64,000 bases of DNA from Flavobacterium sp. (GTDB lineage Bacteria; Bacteroidota; Bacteroidia; Flavobacteriales; Flavobacteriaceae). Of the stretch, positions 16,131 to 25,773 are shown in pieces (within the stretch, counting starts at the first letter, position 1; each line of letters starts with the position of its first letter). Where the stretch lies: positions 1,178,001-1,242,000 of the forward strand of contig NZ_CP136574.1 in assembly GCF_035195345.1 (NCBI RefSeq), written 5' to 3'. The translations under genes and the position numbers were made by a program. Under the pieces are notes generated by a model. It saw only the letters and a program-made list of their open reading frames with translations. It was not told the origin of the DNA and did not search any database.

Positions 16131-17741
16131 TTATTCTGTAATTAGATTTTTTCTAGAAGCTTTTGGATGTGAAGATAAAGGCTTGTGATTATCTAAACCT
16201 ATAATAGTCACAGTTCCACCATCTTCATGTGCTTCATAATCATGTTTGAAATGCTCTAAATTTTCCATCACAGAATGATCTACTAATTTTGTGTTTTTCA
16301 AACAAATACTCACTTGATAGCCTGGTGGAATTTCCTCTAATTTTCTTTTAATTCCCAAATAATTAGAGAAAATAGCTGCTTTACTAATTTCTACTTTGTA
16401 TTCATTATTTACAAAGGACACTACTGTAGGTGCTTTGAAGAAAGATGAAACAGGTGTTCCATTCAACACATGAATAATCATTTTCACCAACATTCCTGCT
16501 GCAATTCCAAGTAATAAATCTTCAAATAAAGTTACCAAAACTGTTACCGTAAAAATGAACAATTGTTCTTTTCCAATGTGTAACATATGAATAAATTCTT
16601 TTGGATGCGCTAATTTTATCCCAACACTAATTAACATGGCTGCTAATGCTGCGTTAGGAATCATTTCTAGTAACGGAGCAGCTAATAAAACGAAAAGTAA
16701 AATAAAAAATCCGTGAAAGAAATTTGCCCAACGTGTTTTAGCACCATTATTAACATTAGAAGAACTACGAGCTACTTCAGAAATCATTGGCAAACCACCA
16801 AAAAAAGCAGCAAGTGTATTCCCAATACCAACAGCAATTAAATCTTTGTTTGTATCTGATTTTCTTTTAAATGGATCTAATAAATCGATAGCTTTTACCG
16901 TTAACAAAGATTCTAACGTTCCCACCAAAGCAAACATAATCACATATTTAATAAATAATCCTGTTTGACTAATTCCTGAAAAATCAACATTCCAATTGAT
17001 ATTATCTACCAAGTTTCCGATTTTCACCAACGCATAAGGTGGTTCTGTGTGTGCAAAATCCATAAATAATTCGCACGGAATAGCAAATAACAATACTACT
17101 AAAGGAGCCGGAACCATCTTAATCGATTTATTTTTGATATACGGCCAACCCAACATAATTACTAAACTCACCACCCCAATAATAGAAGCTTTTGCATCTA
17201 AATTAATGATGAATTTTGGGATATTTAATAACAATTCTATCGGCCCCATTCCTTTTGCTAAAACAGGATTATCATTTAATAAAACTGGAATTTGTTTAGC
17301 AATAATAATAATTCCAATAGCTGCTAACATTCCGTGAATAGTAGAAAGGGGGAAGAAATCGGCTAATTTTCCTAATTTTAAAACTCCAAAAAGAATTTGG
17401 ATAATTCCAGCCACAACCATTGCTCCTAAGGCTAATTTCCAACCTAAATCGTTGTTTCCTTGACCAAATTCAGCAACAGCGCCAGCAACAATAACGATTA
17501 AACCGGCAGCTGGCCCCTTAATTGTTAAGCGAGAACCCATAAAAAACGAAACAAACAAACCTCCTATAATCGCAGAAATTAATCCCATAATTGGAGGAAA
17601 ATCTGAAGCTTTTGCAATTCCTAAACTTAAAGGTAAGGCTAATAAAAACACAATAAAACCAGAAATTGCATCCGATTTAAAATTCTCTTTTAAGCCTGCC
17701 AAACCATCAGCAGGTATATATTTTTTTATTTTTGAAGTCAT
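16131..17741 (-). CDS. SulP-family inorganic anion transporter with STAS domain
   Basis: Membrane transporter related to sulfate permeases and to the cyanobacterial bicarbonate carrier BicA. Residues about 20-420 hold the SLC26-type transmembrane core, opening DAISGFIVFLLALPLSLGIAKASDFPP and including RLTIKGPAAGLIVIVAGAV. Residues about 440-536 are a STAS domain (ISKAAIFSNYLGIKRKLEEI...). The substrate cannot be read from sequence. Linkage to dabAB favours bicarbonate, and sulfate is the main alternative. It is 12 bp after dabB. Confidence 0.9.
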   Translation of the reverse strand: MTSKIKKYIPADGLAGLKENFKSDAISGFIVFLLALPLSLGIAKASDFPPIMGLISAIIGGLFVSFFMGSRLTIKGPAAGLIVIVAGAVAEFGQGNNDLGWKLALGAMVVAGIIQILFGVLKLGKLADFFPLSTIHGMLAAIGIIIIAKQIPVLLNDNPVLAKGMGPIELLLNIPKFIINLDAKASIIGVVSLVIMLGWPYIKNKSIKMVPAPLVVLLFAIPCELFMDFAHTEPPYALVKIGNLVDNINWNVDFSGISQTGLFIKYVIMFALVGTLESLLTVKAIDLLDPFKRKSDTNKDLIAVGIGNTLAAFFGGLPMISEVARSSSNVNNGAKTRWANFFHGFFILLFVLLAAPLLEMIPNAALAAMLISVGIKLAHPKEFIHMLHIGKEQLFIFTVTVLVTLFEDLLLGIAAGMLVKMIIHVLNGTPVSSFFKAPTVVSFVNNEYKVEISKAAIFSNYLGIKRKLEEIPPGYQVSICLKNTKLVDHSVMENLEHFKHDYEAHEDGGTVTIIGLDNHKPLSSHPKASRKNLITE

Positions 17742-17753
17742 TGTTAACTAATT

Positions 17754-19622
17754 TTATGATGATTTGTAAGGTAACTCATGGTATGTTTTCACATGAGGCC
17801 CAAGAAATAAACGAGCATAAATTCGGATTCCAGCAATACCAGAAACCACAAAACTTGATGCTACAAAAAAGGCAAGAACAATTTGATTACTGTCAATGTG
17901 ACTAAAAATTAAATCCTCACCAATAAAGGTTGAAGTAATAGGAAATCCAGTAATTCCAAGTGTTGCCAATAAGAAAAAGAAAGCGAATTTCGGATGTTCA
18001 TAAACATGTCCTAAATATTGACTAATTAAAATGCGCATTTCTATTTTTTTCAGCTGAAGCAAAGCAATATAACCTATGCCTCCTGCAAGAATAATTCCAA
18101 CTAAATAAAAGGCAATTTCGTTTACACTAACTTTGTCGTTGAACACAATGGCTAAAGCAATCCAAAAATGATTTAACACCATTAATATCCATGCTAGAAA
18201 CGGACTTTTTCGTTCTGAAAAGGATTTAAAAACAAATACCAATCCAATAAACGCAAAAACTTCTGGTAAAACCGAAATAAGTTGTTGTGGCAAATCTACT
18301 TTGAATTTATAAGCTAAAAAGCCCAATACAAAAAGCGGAATAAAAAAGTAATACACTCTTTTTATATCTAAGAAATCTAATGATTTTCCGATTGTTTTTA
18401 AGGGTTTCCAAAGTACTAAATTCAAGAAACCTTCCAAATTAAATTCCTTTAAAGCAAGAATATACAAAGTGTTTTCAATTCGTTTTGGAAAAAAGAAATT
18501 AGCTTTTTTACTTTTTGGTTGAAAATTGTAAAATTGGTCTCTAATCAAATAACTCACCACTGATGGCGAAACTAACAATTGATACGTTCTTAAAAAGGCA
18601 TTTCCTGCAAAGTGAATTAGTGCCAAAGTTTCAAATCCTAATGCTATTTCGATGAAAATAATTCCTATTTGAGATATAGAACTATAAGCTACCTGACTTT
18701 TTACAGAAGATTGCACTCTCGCCATCAATGAAGCCGCAATACTAGTTGTAAATCCCATTAAACCAATAGCTATTCGCATAGTGGTTTGATGTTCCCAAAA
18801 TGGATAGGTTCGTAACATCAGGAAAACCCCTAAATGCACAGATAATGAACCGTAAAAAATTGCACTTGAAGGTGTTGGTCCTTCCATTGCTCTTGGCAAC
18901 CACGATGAAAACGGAATTTGAGCCGATTTTGCCGCAGCAGCACAAGCCAAACAAAGTGCTATAAAAACACCAATAAATGAATGACTTTGCAAATGTTCAT
19001 TAACCAATTCATAATTATTCAACTTCATGAACGTAATATTTTCATGGAATAAATGATGGCTAGCCCACATGGTTAAAAGTAATCCAACATCGCCGATTCT
19101 ATAAATTGAAAACACTTTAAATGCGTTTTTAACTGGCAAATAACGTTCTCTGTAAAAAGCGATTAATAAAAATGATGAAATTCCGATGATTTCCCAACCA
19201 ATAAATAAGGTTTCGAAATTACCCGCTAAAATGGCCAAATTATAACCAAAAAAGAAAAACAAAACAGTATTAAAAAAACGTTTGTATCCTTTTTCTCGGT
19301 GTAAATAATAGCGACTATAAGTTGCTGTCATTGAGGTCAATAAAGCACCCACAAACAAGTAAACAGCGCCAATTTTATCAAAATAAAAATCTATAAAAAA
19401 CTCATAATGCTCTGTCTTCAAAAGTGTAATTTCTTTTAAATTCAAATCTTCTGAACCATTGAAAATCCAAAAACCGATAAACAATACCAATCCTAAAAAT
19501 TGAATAAAAACCGTTCCGAAAGCAATTCCCGAAATTAGTTTTTCGTTTTTTTCTGGTAAAAAGATACTTAGTATAAACCCTAAAAAAGGTATTATTATAA
19601 AATATTGAAGTATATGTTCCAT
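17754..19622 (-). CDS. dabB: DabB-like NuoL/MrpA-family proton-conducting subunit
   Basis: Membrane protein of the proton-translocating NADH dehydrogenase/Mrp family, 622 aa, with many hydrophobic helices. Family segments include GWEIIGISSFLLIAFYRERYLPVKNAFKVF (residues about 142-171) and AAAAKSAQIPFSSWLPRAMEGPTPSSAIFYGSLSVHLGVFL. No other complex I subunit is present. Instead it lies 4 bp downstream of the DUF2309 gene, the arrangement of DabA-DabB, where this subunit couples ion flow to CO2 hydration by DabA. The first half carries the conserved proton-channel region and the C-terminal part is more divergent. Confidence 0.88.
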   Translation of the reverse strand: MEHILQYFIIIPFLGFILSIFLPEKNEKLISGIAFGTVFIQFLGLVLFIGFWIFNGSEDLNLKEITLLKTEHYEFFIDFYFDKIGAVYLFVGALLTSMTATYSRYYLHREKGYKRFFNTVLFFFFGYNLAILAGNFETLFIGWEIIGISSFLLIAFYRERYLPVKNAFKVFSIYRIGDVGLLLTMWASHHLFHENITFMKLNNYELVNEHLQSHSFIGVFIALCLACAAAAKSAQIPFSSWLPRAMEGPTPSSAIFYGSLSVHLGVFLMLRTYPFWEHQTTMRIAIGLMGFTTSIAASLMARVQSSVKSQVAYSSISQIGIIFIEIALGFETLALIHFAGNAFLRTYQLLVSPSVVSYLIRDQFYNFQPKSKKANFFFPKRIENTLYILALKEFNLEGFLNLVLWKPLKTIGKSLDFLDIKRVYYFFIPLFVLGFLAYKFKVDLPQQLISVLPEVFAFIGLVFVFKSFSERKSPFLAWILMVLNHFWIALAIVFNDKVSVNEIAFYLVGIILAGGIGYIALLQLKKIEMRILISQYLGHVYEHPKFAFFFLLATLGITGFPITSTFIGEDLIFSHIDSNQIVLAFFVASSFVVSGIAGIRIYARLFLGPHVKTYHELPYKSS

Positions 19623-19626
19623 GATA

Positions 19627-22116
19627 TTACGCGTTAGTTAGAATTCCTACCGGAAGATTTTCCTTTGTTTTTTCAGCTAATGCTAACTCATTTTCAATAT
19701 GACTAGCTTTTTGAATTGGTTGATATTCGATAAATTCCTCCTGTTCAAAAACGAATATTTGCTTCGTTTCTGGATGAATAACCGCTAATCGTAACCATTC
19801 GTTTTTATACCATTCATAAGTAGCAAGATTTTTTGAAATCGCTTTTTTAACTACTTCTGGATAATGCTCTACAACCGCTAATAATCGAATTGGATCATGA
19901 ACTTCTATCATTTGACTGGGCAAACCTGGGCGCAAATCGCCATCAATACCGTTAGCAACACCAATTAATCCCATGACATTATGAGGTAATTTTGATCCAG
20001 CTCCTAATTTTTGATTGTCTACTCTCGAAAAATAATATTCCAAATTAATTCCTCCAGCTACTGGTGCTACTTGACCTAGAATTATGGCTAAATAATAACC
20101 CGAAACATCAATTTGATAATCATAAGAATTTAAAAATGAACGTCTGTCTAAAAACAATTGTTTCGACAAACTTCTTCTGCCTACAACGCACATTGCATTG
20201 GTAGCATGATTTAATTCTGGTCGAGGTTCAAATAAAGAAAAAGCTCGTTTTTTTACGTTTTCATGAATTTTTTCTATTGTTTCGGTTGAATCAATCGTAT
20301 CAAATCTTCTAGAACGTTCTTTTGCGTTGTTTGCTAAAGCTATTCCAAAGGTGATTGCATTTTCATGATGTAACTTTTTATTGACATCGTTCAAAATATC
20401 TTCATCATAAAATGCAATTTCGTCGCGTGTGGTATCGTGTAAAGCTGGTAAAAATTGAGTTTCTGCTGGTATATTAATTCCTCGTTCTTTCAAAATAGCT
20501 CTCACATTTGGATGATTAGCCGCATAGGATGCTACTTTGGCATTTACCGAACTTGGTCTTCCACAACAAGCTCCACAATCGTATCCTGCATAATGTGTGT
20601 TATTTACACTTGTTGCTCCATGTCCAACTACATAAACAATAGGAGCAAAATCAGTTACCAATCCTATGCTTTTTAGTAATCCTTCAACCCTATTTGCCAT
20701 TTCTTCAATGGTAAACCCAACTTGCAAATCATCAACTTTTTCATTGCTATTGTTTTCAATAACCAATTTTGATTTTTGATGCAAATGCTTGAAAGAAGCT
20801 GTAGTTGCAGGTGACATTGAAGGCTTGAAAATATTCAAAAACAACTTGAATGCTGATGAAAACCCTAAAGTTTGACTAATTATCCAACCAAATAACAATG
20901 AATGAGATTGCTTGTGATAATGTAAATCTTTAGCCTGTTTTTTCTTTCTATGTTCTTCTTTAATTAAAAATTTAGGTGTTACAGGTGCAGGACATAATTT
21001 TGTGTGAAATTTTCCACCAACAGGCTGAAAATAAAATTCAAAATTAAAAAACGCTGCTGTCCCAAAAGTTACTGCTTGTTTGTCGATATGTTCGATATGT
21101 CTTCTAAACGAACATTCTCTATCATCCATACAAAACAACCCTTGAAAACTTGGAATTTCTTTGACGTCGATTTCATTTACTTCTTTTACTCCAGATAATA
21201 CCTCATCATAAAAGCTAAATTCAAAAGCTTGTTGCCAAATTGATAATACATCAAATAGCTCATTGTATTTAATGGTTTCAAACAAATGATATTCCTCTAC
21301 TCTTACTTTTAGTCCTAATGGCGACCAATTACTATTGAACTTTTTATCTAAAACATCAATTTCTAAGAGTAATTCAAATTGCACTAATTCTTCAAAAGTA
21401 ATGGGTTTGCTATCTAAAAGCGAACTTGGATTGGATTCAATAGTAGCAATCATACCACTCCATCCTGGATGCGAAAATTGTTGATCAAACAAATAATACT
21501 CGTACAACTCTTCTTTTCCAACAACAATTTCTAACAATTGTGTTATTGAAGCCTTATTGAATAGCAATTCTTTTACTCTTTTAGAAGTAAAAATTCCAGT
21601 AGCCGTGTTTTTTTCTAAAGCAATGATAGAGTTTAAAAAACCGTTTTCGTTTTCAGGAAAAGTCCACATAGCAATTCCTTGGTCTAAATAGCTACACAAA
21701 ACTCTAAACAACAAACTATGTGTTGATTTTTCTAGATTTATAGCATATTCTTTTTTCCAATTGGCACGTAAATTTCCTATTCTTGATTGAACGGATTCAT
21801 CATAGGATTGATGTAATAATTTATTTTTCCAAGTTTCTAGATGTTCAACTCCTTTGCATTTGGAAATAACATGGTTTAAAACCTGTTCTTTAATTTCATT
21901 TTTAGCAAATCTATTTCTAAACTCCGCCAAAGAAAGATAGGTTTTATAGCCGAAAATTGTATTAGCTTTTGCTAAAGCTTCTTGAAATTCTTTATGTTGA
22001 AATGCGTGTAATGTATTGTGATGCACAAAATCTTTCAACGGGTTTTGTGCTGGTAAATAATGGGTTAAATGATGAAGCACTTTTTGTTCATCAAAACCAA
22101 CATTTTGTGTTTTCAT
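19627..22116 (-). CDS. dabA: DabA-like DUF2309 protein, inorganic-carbon accumulation
   Basis: Large soluble partner of DabB, resembling a beta-carbonic anhydrase site and thought to hydrate CO2 one way, driven by ion flux. The 829-aa protein contains GLFCMDDRECSFRRHIE with C329 and D331, and YVVGHGATSVNN...YDCGACCGRPS with H499 and C514. These pairs have the same spacing (2 and 15 residues) as the zinc ligands C351/D353 and H524/C539 described for Halothiobacillus DabA. N-terminal FVHHNTLHAFQ is also typical. It is 4 bp upstream of dabB. Confidence 0.92.
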   Translation of the reverse strand: MKTQNVGFDEQKVLHHLTHYLPAQNPLKDFVHHNTLHAFQHKEFQEALAKANTIFGYKTYLSLAEFRNRFAKNEIKEQVLNHVISKCKGVEHLETWKNKLLHQSYDESVQSRIGNLRANWKKEYAINLEKSTHSLLFRVLCSYLDQGIAMWTFPENENGFLNSIIALEKNTATGIFTSKRVKELLFNKASITQLLEIVVGKEELYEYYLFDQQFSHPGWSGMIATIESNPSSLLDSKPITFEELVQFELLLEIDVLDKKFNSNWSPLGLKVRVEEYHLFETIKYNELFDVLSIWQQAFEFSFYDEVLSGVKEVNEIDVKEIPSFQGLFCMDDRECSFRRHIEHIDKQAVTFGTAAFFNFEFYFQPVGGKFHTKLCPAPVTPKFLIKEEHRKKKQAKDLHYHKQSHSLLFGWIISQTLGFSSAFKLFLNIFKPSMSPATTASFKHLHQKSKLVIENNSNEKVDDLQVGFTIEEMANRVEGLLKSIGLVTDFAPIVYVVGHGATSVNNTHYAGYDCGACCGRPSSVNAKVASYAANHPNVRAILKERGINIPAETQFLPALHDTTRDEIAFYDEDILNDVNKKLHHENAITFGIALANNAKERSRRFDTIDSTETIEKIHENVKKRAFSLFEPRPELNHATNAMCVVGRRSLSKQLFLDRRSFLNSYDYQIDVSGYYLAIILGQVAPVAGGINLEYYFSRVDNQKLGAGSKLPHNVMGLIGVANGIDGDLRPGLPSQMIEVHDPIRLLAVVEHYPEVVKKAISKNLATYEWYKNEWLRLAVIHPETKQIFVFEQEEFIEYQPIQKASHIENELALAEKTKENLPVGILTNA

Positions 22117-22193
22117 TTTATAATGAAATTGAATTAATACAAATAAATTATTGATTTCAAAAGGCTTTGAAATCGTAAAAAATAATTATCGTA

Positions 22194-22562
22194 TTAAGAC
22201 AAATGGAATTTCCAATTACAATATAAATCGTAAAGTGGAATCGTTTCTTTGTAAGAAAATAATTGAGTAGAATAAGAATTTGAGCTTTCGGTAAACTTAC
22301 TGTTTTTAAAATTTACAGATTTTGTTGGAACTGAAAACCAATCTAACTCTACTTCAAATTCAGGTTCGGATTCAATAATTACAAACTCTCCTTCTTCAAC
22401 CTCAACAGTATGAAAATGAGAAAAATCAGAAGCCTTATATTTTTGTTGAAATTCAACTTGGGAAGCTAAAACAACTTTTTGTGAAGGATTAAATGAAACA
22501 CCAATAGCCCACATAAAAAATGTGAGCATAAAAAATGGAAAAAATTTCATTAATCTATTCAA
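22194..22562 (-). CDS. Small exported protein with PLYxLYC tail, first gene of the dab unit
   Basis: A 122-aa protein of unknown function with a hydrophobic N-terminal signal or anchor (residues 6-24). The middle is acidic (VEVEEGEFVIIESEPEFEVELDW). The ending IPLYDLYCNWKFHLS matches the ending PPLYKLYCQLVFYA of the HYC_CC_PP-like protein at 25361-25768, including the PLYxLYC core, although the cysteine pairs of that protein are absent. A good promoter lies upstream, and dabA starts 77 bp downstream, so it is probably co-transcribed with dabA. Confidence 0.65.
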   Translation of the reverse strand: MNRLMKFFPFFMLTFFMWAIGVSFNPSQKVVLASQVEFQQKYKASDFSHFHTVEVEEGEFVIIESEPEFEVELDWFSVPTKSVNFKNSKFTESSNSYSTQLFSYKETIPLYDLYCNWKFHLS

Positions 22563-22593
22563 ATTGATTTTACTTTATACCTAAAAGCACTAC

Positions 22594-22623
22594 AAATGTA
22601 AAGTATATTTTGATTCAACAAAT
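22594..22623 (-). promoter_or_regulatory. Promoter of the dab unit (TTTG, 18 bp, TACATTTG)
   Basis: On the minus strand, TTTG (22623-22620) and TACATTTG (22601-22594) match the -33 and -7 elements with 18 bp between. The preceding operon is closed by a terminator at 22645-22673, so transcription of the dab unit should start here. Confidence 0.65.
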
Positions 22624-22644
22624 TAAATTTATGATTTAATTAAA

Positions 22645-22673
22645 AAATCCGATTAGAAATTCTAATCGGATTT
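22645..22673 (-). terminator. Terminator after the HMA-domain gene
   Basis: AAATCCGATTAG (22645-22656) pairs with CTAATCGGATTT (22662-22673) over a 5-base loop. On the minus strand the stem runs into a T tract, 5 bases past the stop codon of the HMA gene. Confidence 0.88.
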
Positions 22674-22677
22674 GGTA

Positions 22678-23022
22678 TTATTCTATTCTTTCATAGTTAC
22701 AACAACTATGCAGTTTATTGTAAACTTCGTCTTTTGCTTTTACAAATTCAGTATCGTGACCTACAGCAGCAATTGCTTTTGCTACATCTTGTACTGAACA
22801 TTTTGTTTCATCAATAATCAAATGAATATCGCCATGATCAGCATGCCATTCTGCACTTTTTACTCCTTTTACTGAAAAAGCTGCTTTTTCAATACGTTTT
22901 TCGCACATTTCGCAATTTCCTGCAACTTTGAATTCAACTTTTTTGTTTTTACTTTTCTTTTCCTGAGCTTGAACTGATATTCCAATTAATGAAACCAGCA
23001 CAATTAAAATAAACTTTTTCAT
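22678..23022 (-). CDS. Exported heavy-metal-associated (HMA) domain protein
   Basis: A 114-aa protein with a signal peptide (residues 1-20, ending VQAQ). A ferredoxin-like HMA domain follows, with the metal site GNCEMC (C37, C40) and the family pattern KRIEKAAFSVKGVKSAEW. A further Cys pair near the end (LHSCCNYERIE) could add ligands. The site type binds soft metals, most often copper, but zinc or mercury are not excluded. It is the last gene of the metal-linked unit, 45 bp after the TonB-dependent receptor. Confidence 0.88.
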   Translation of the reverse strand: MKKFILIVLVSLIGISVQAQEKKSKNKKVEFKVAGNCEMCEKRIEKAAFSVKGVKSAEWHADHGDIHLIIDETKCSVQDVAKAIAAVGHDTEFVKAKDEVYNKLHSCCNYERIE

Positions 23023-23067
23023 GTTATTATTTTTTTTGTTTTAATACTTAATACTCAAATCTTAACA
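23023..23067 (-). repeat. Word-repeat spacer before the HMA gene
   Basis: On the minus strand it contains TTAAGATTTGAGTATTAAG and AGTATTAAAAC. These words closely resemble those at 13557-13600 between groES and groEL (AGTATTAAGATTGAAG, GAGTATTAAG). Confidence 0.55.
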
Positions 23068-25305
23068 CTACTTAATTTTAAATCGTAATCCAGCATAATA
23101 CATTGCGCCAAAAGTAGGCCCGTATATCATACTACTATCAAAATAAGTACCAAATGGGTTTTCATTTTGAACAATTCCATTCATTTGTTTGTAATTCCCC
23201 ATGTTTTCAACTCCAATATACACCTCAAAAGTACTTGAAAAAGTTCTGGTTATTTGTGCATTTATAACAGCAAAAGCTGGCGCATAATCACCTAATTGAT
23301 ACATTGAAGGATTTGAAGTTGTATTAGGTAAACGTTGTTCGCCTAGCCAATTGTATGTAACATCAAACTTCCATTGTTGTCCTTTGTCTTTAATATGTGT
23401 TTCATAAGCAACATTTGCGAAAAATCGGTGTTTAGCTTGTAACGCTCTTTGCAATTGACCGGTTTGAAACTGGGTTTGCACATCATAAAATTTATAAGAA
23501 GTTTTAAAATTTAAGTGTCGGATTACTTCAATATTAAATTCTGCTTGAAATGAATTGGCAAAACTTTTCCCTTCTAAATTGTAAAACAATACTTGTTGTG
23601 GTGAAGCATCCACATCAACCACTGCTTGATTTTGAAAATCCGTTCTGTAGTAATCTAAAATTACTTCTGCATCTTTTCCTGCTAATTTGAATTTTTGGAT
23701 AAAACTCAATCCGTAATTCCATGCAATTTCAGGATTTAATCCGTATAATTTTCCATCGTTATTTAAAATGGAGAAATTTCTATTAGAAGCAAACAATTGT
23801 TGGTTTTCAGCAAAAATATTAGCCGCACGTTTTCCTCTTCCTGCAGATGCTCTAATTACTGCTTCTTTCCATGGATTATAACGAATATGTAATCTTGGCG
23901 TGATAAAAGTTCCTAAACGATTGTGATTGTCTACACGTGCTCCCGCTACCAAACTAAAATTATCGGTATTATCATACGTATATTCAAAAAAGGCACCTAC
24001 CGAATTATCAATTCTTGAAAAATCGCGATTAAAATTTACTGCTACGAATTCATTATAATCATCGTAAGTAAAATTTAAACCTGTTGTGAATTTATTCTTT
24101 GTGTTATTGATAATCGAATTGAACAACAAATTCGAATAAAAACTTTTTTGATGAATATCATACTGACTCAAACCAAAATATGAATCTTGTTTGTGCGATT
24201 GAAACGAATTTTGAAAGCCGAAACTTTGATACGGCATATCTGGAAAAACGTAACCTGTTTTGTTTGAAATTTCAATTTTTTCAGTATTGATTTCACTTCC
24301 CCAAGCATTCATTGTTAATCTATCATTGTCGGGATTGAAATCCATTTCACCTGCTTGTTTTTCATCATTCATATAACGAACATTTAAAAAACTTACGATT
24401 CCATTTTCGGCATCATTATATTGCCAACGGTTTAAAATATTAACTTGTTTTCCAATGGGGCTATCTAAAAATCCGTCGTCGTTCATGTCGTTTTTACCTA
24501 CACGTGTGTTACCGTGTAAAAACAAAGTCGAACTTAATTTATCCGAAAATTTGTTATTAAAATGCGTATTGATTTCATAGCGTTCATCTTGTGAAGCATA
24601 CGCGTTTAAGAAAAACGGAATATCATTCACTGGTTTTAAAACTTCATAATTAATTTGACCTGAAATACTTTCATAACCATTAATAACACTTCCAGCTCCT
24701 TTGGTAATTTGAATACTTTCTACCCAAGTTCCTGGCACAAATGACAATCCATAAGCTTGTGAAGCACCACGAACCGAAGGAATATTCTCTTCGGCAATTA
24801 AAATATATGGACTAGTTAAACCCAACATCTTAATTTGACGATTACCGGTTACAGCATCCGAAAAATTAACATCGATGGATGGGTTTGTACTAAAACTTTC
24901 GGACAAATTACAACAAGCGGCTTTAAGCAACTCTTTTTGTCCCATTACTTGAACATTGGTTACTTTATAAAGTGATTGTTCGGTACTTTTCTTGGTCTTG
25001 GTAATGGTTACTTCTTTTAAAATATTTACTTCTTTAAGAACAACTGAAATTGTATTTGAAGTAACATCTATTTTCTTAGTTTCAAAACCTACGTAACTCA
25101 CTACTAAAAAAGTGGTTTCGGGAGATTTTTTTATGGTAAAACTCCCATTTCCATCAGTTGTGGCTCCAATTGCAGTATTGAACCAAAACACATTAGCCCC
25201 TAATAAAGGTTGATTATTTTCGTCTGTTACTATTCCTTTTATTGTTTCTTGCGTATAAATAAATTGAGAAACAAAGAATAGCAAAAACGCTATATTTTTA
25301 AACAT
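23068..25305 (-). CDS. TonB-dependent receptor with carboxypeptidase-like N-terminal domain
   Basis: Outer-membrane active-uptake receptor of 745 aa. A signal peptide (1-18) precedes a carboxypeptidase-regulatory-like repeat (TIKGIVTDENNQPLLGANVFW, about 22-100). The plug domain (about 110-230) carries KAACCNLSESFSTNPSIDVNFSDAVTGNRQIKMLGL and GAGSVINGYESISGQINYE. The rest is a 22-strand barrel ending in FKIK. The AACCNLSESF plug variant and its neighbours (HYC_CC_PP-like and HMA proteins) suggest a metal or metallophore substrate such as copper, which is inference. It lies 55 bp after the upstream gene. Confidence 0.92.
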   Translation of the reverse strand: MFKNIAFLLFFVSQFIYTQETIKGIVTDENNQPLLGANVFWFNTAIGATTDGNGSFTIKKSPETTFLVVSYVGFETKKIDVTSNTISVVLKEVNILKEVTITKTKKSTEQSLYKVTNVQVMGQKELLKAACCNLSESFSTNPSIDVNFSDAVTGNRQIKMLGLTSPYILIAEENIPSVRGASQAYGLSFVPGTWVESIQITKGAGSVINGYESISGQINYEVLKPVNDIPFFLNAYASQDERYEINTHFNNKFSDKLSSTLFLHGNTRVGKNDMNDDGFLDSPIGKQVNILNRWQYNDAENGIVSFLNVRYMNDEKQAGEMDFNPDNDRLTMNAWGSEINTEKIEISNKTGYVFPDMPYQSFGFQNSFQSHKQDSYFGLSQYDIHQKSFYSNLLFNSIINNTKNKFTTGLNFTYDDYNEFVAVNFNRDFSRIDNSVGAFFEYTYDNTDNFSLVAGARVDNHNRLGTFITPRLHIRYNPWKEAVIRASAGRGKRAANIFAENQQLFASNRNFSILNNDGKLYGLNPEIAWNYGLSFIQKFKLAGKDAEVILDYYRTDFQNQAVVDVDASPQQVLFYNLEGKSFANSFQAEFNIEVIRHLNFKTSYKFYDVQTQFQTGQLQRALQAKHRFFANVAYETHIKDKGQQWKFDVTYNWLGEQRLPNTTSNPSMYQLGDYAPAFAVINAQITRTFSSTFEVYIGVENMGNYKQMNGIVQNENPFGTYFDSSMIYGPTFGAMYYAGLRFKIK

Positions 25306-25360
25306 AATAAGCTTATTTATTGTTATTAATTCTTTGATTTACAGAATAAAAAACAATAAA

Positions 25361-25768
25361 TTATGCGTAAAAAACTAATTGACAATAGAGTTTGTAGAGT
25401 GGCGGTGCATGAGAATCACAGTAAAAAGCTACTTCGTTTGATGTTGTAGCTATTGGTCTAAATATAACTACATTCGGATTCCAATTAGTACTAAAAACTG
25501 CTTGTTCTAAATCTAATTGAAACGTTTTAACCAATATATCATCGGTCTTTTTTTCAACTTTGATTAATTTGTTTGAACAACAAGAATCGTGAGAATCTTC
25601 TTTTGCACAACATGATTTTGCTTCCTCAACACAAGGTTCGTCTTCTTGATATTGAAAAGAAACCGATGCGATTTCATCTTTACAATAATGTACCACAAAA
25701 CTCAACCCTAAATTGGCAAGCAATATTAGAGCAGCTAAAACGATACTTATGTGTTTTCTGAAATTCAT
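25361..25768 (-). CDS. HYC_CC_PP family cysteine-rich exported protein
   Basis: A 135-aa protein with an N-terminal hydrophobic segment (residues 8-26) followed by the family name motif HYC (27-29). Cys pairs CC at about 53-54 and 63-64 follow, and a conserved end reads APPLYKLYCQLVFYA. The family is restricted to Bacteroidetes, of unknown function, and often found next to TonB-dependent receptors and HMA proteins, as here. The clustered Cys and His residues suggest metal binding. A TACTTTTG element ends only 5 bases before the ATG, so the mRNA may have almost no leader. Confidence 0.82.
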   Translation of the reverse strand: MNFRKHISIVLAALILLANLGLSFVVHYCKDEIASVSFQYQEDEPCVEEAKSCCAKEDSHDSCCSNKLIKVEKKTDDILVKTFQLDLEQAVFSTNWNPNVVIFRPIATTSNEVAFYCDSHAPPLYKLYCQLVFYA

Positions 25769-25773
25769 TGGGA

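Noticed and set aside
25573..25761. Plus-strand 62-codon frame opposite the HYC_CC_PP-like gene
   Set aside because: Antisense shadow of a recognised gene; no start context.
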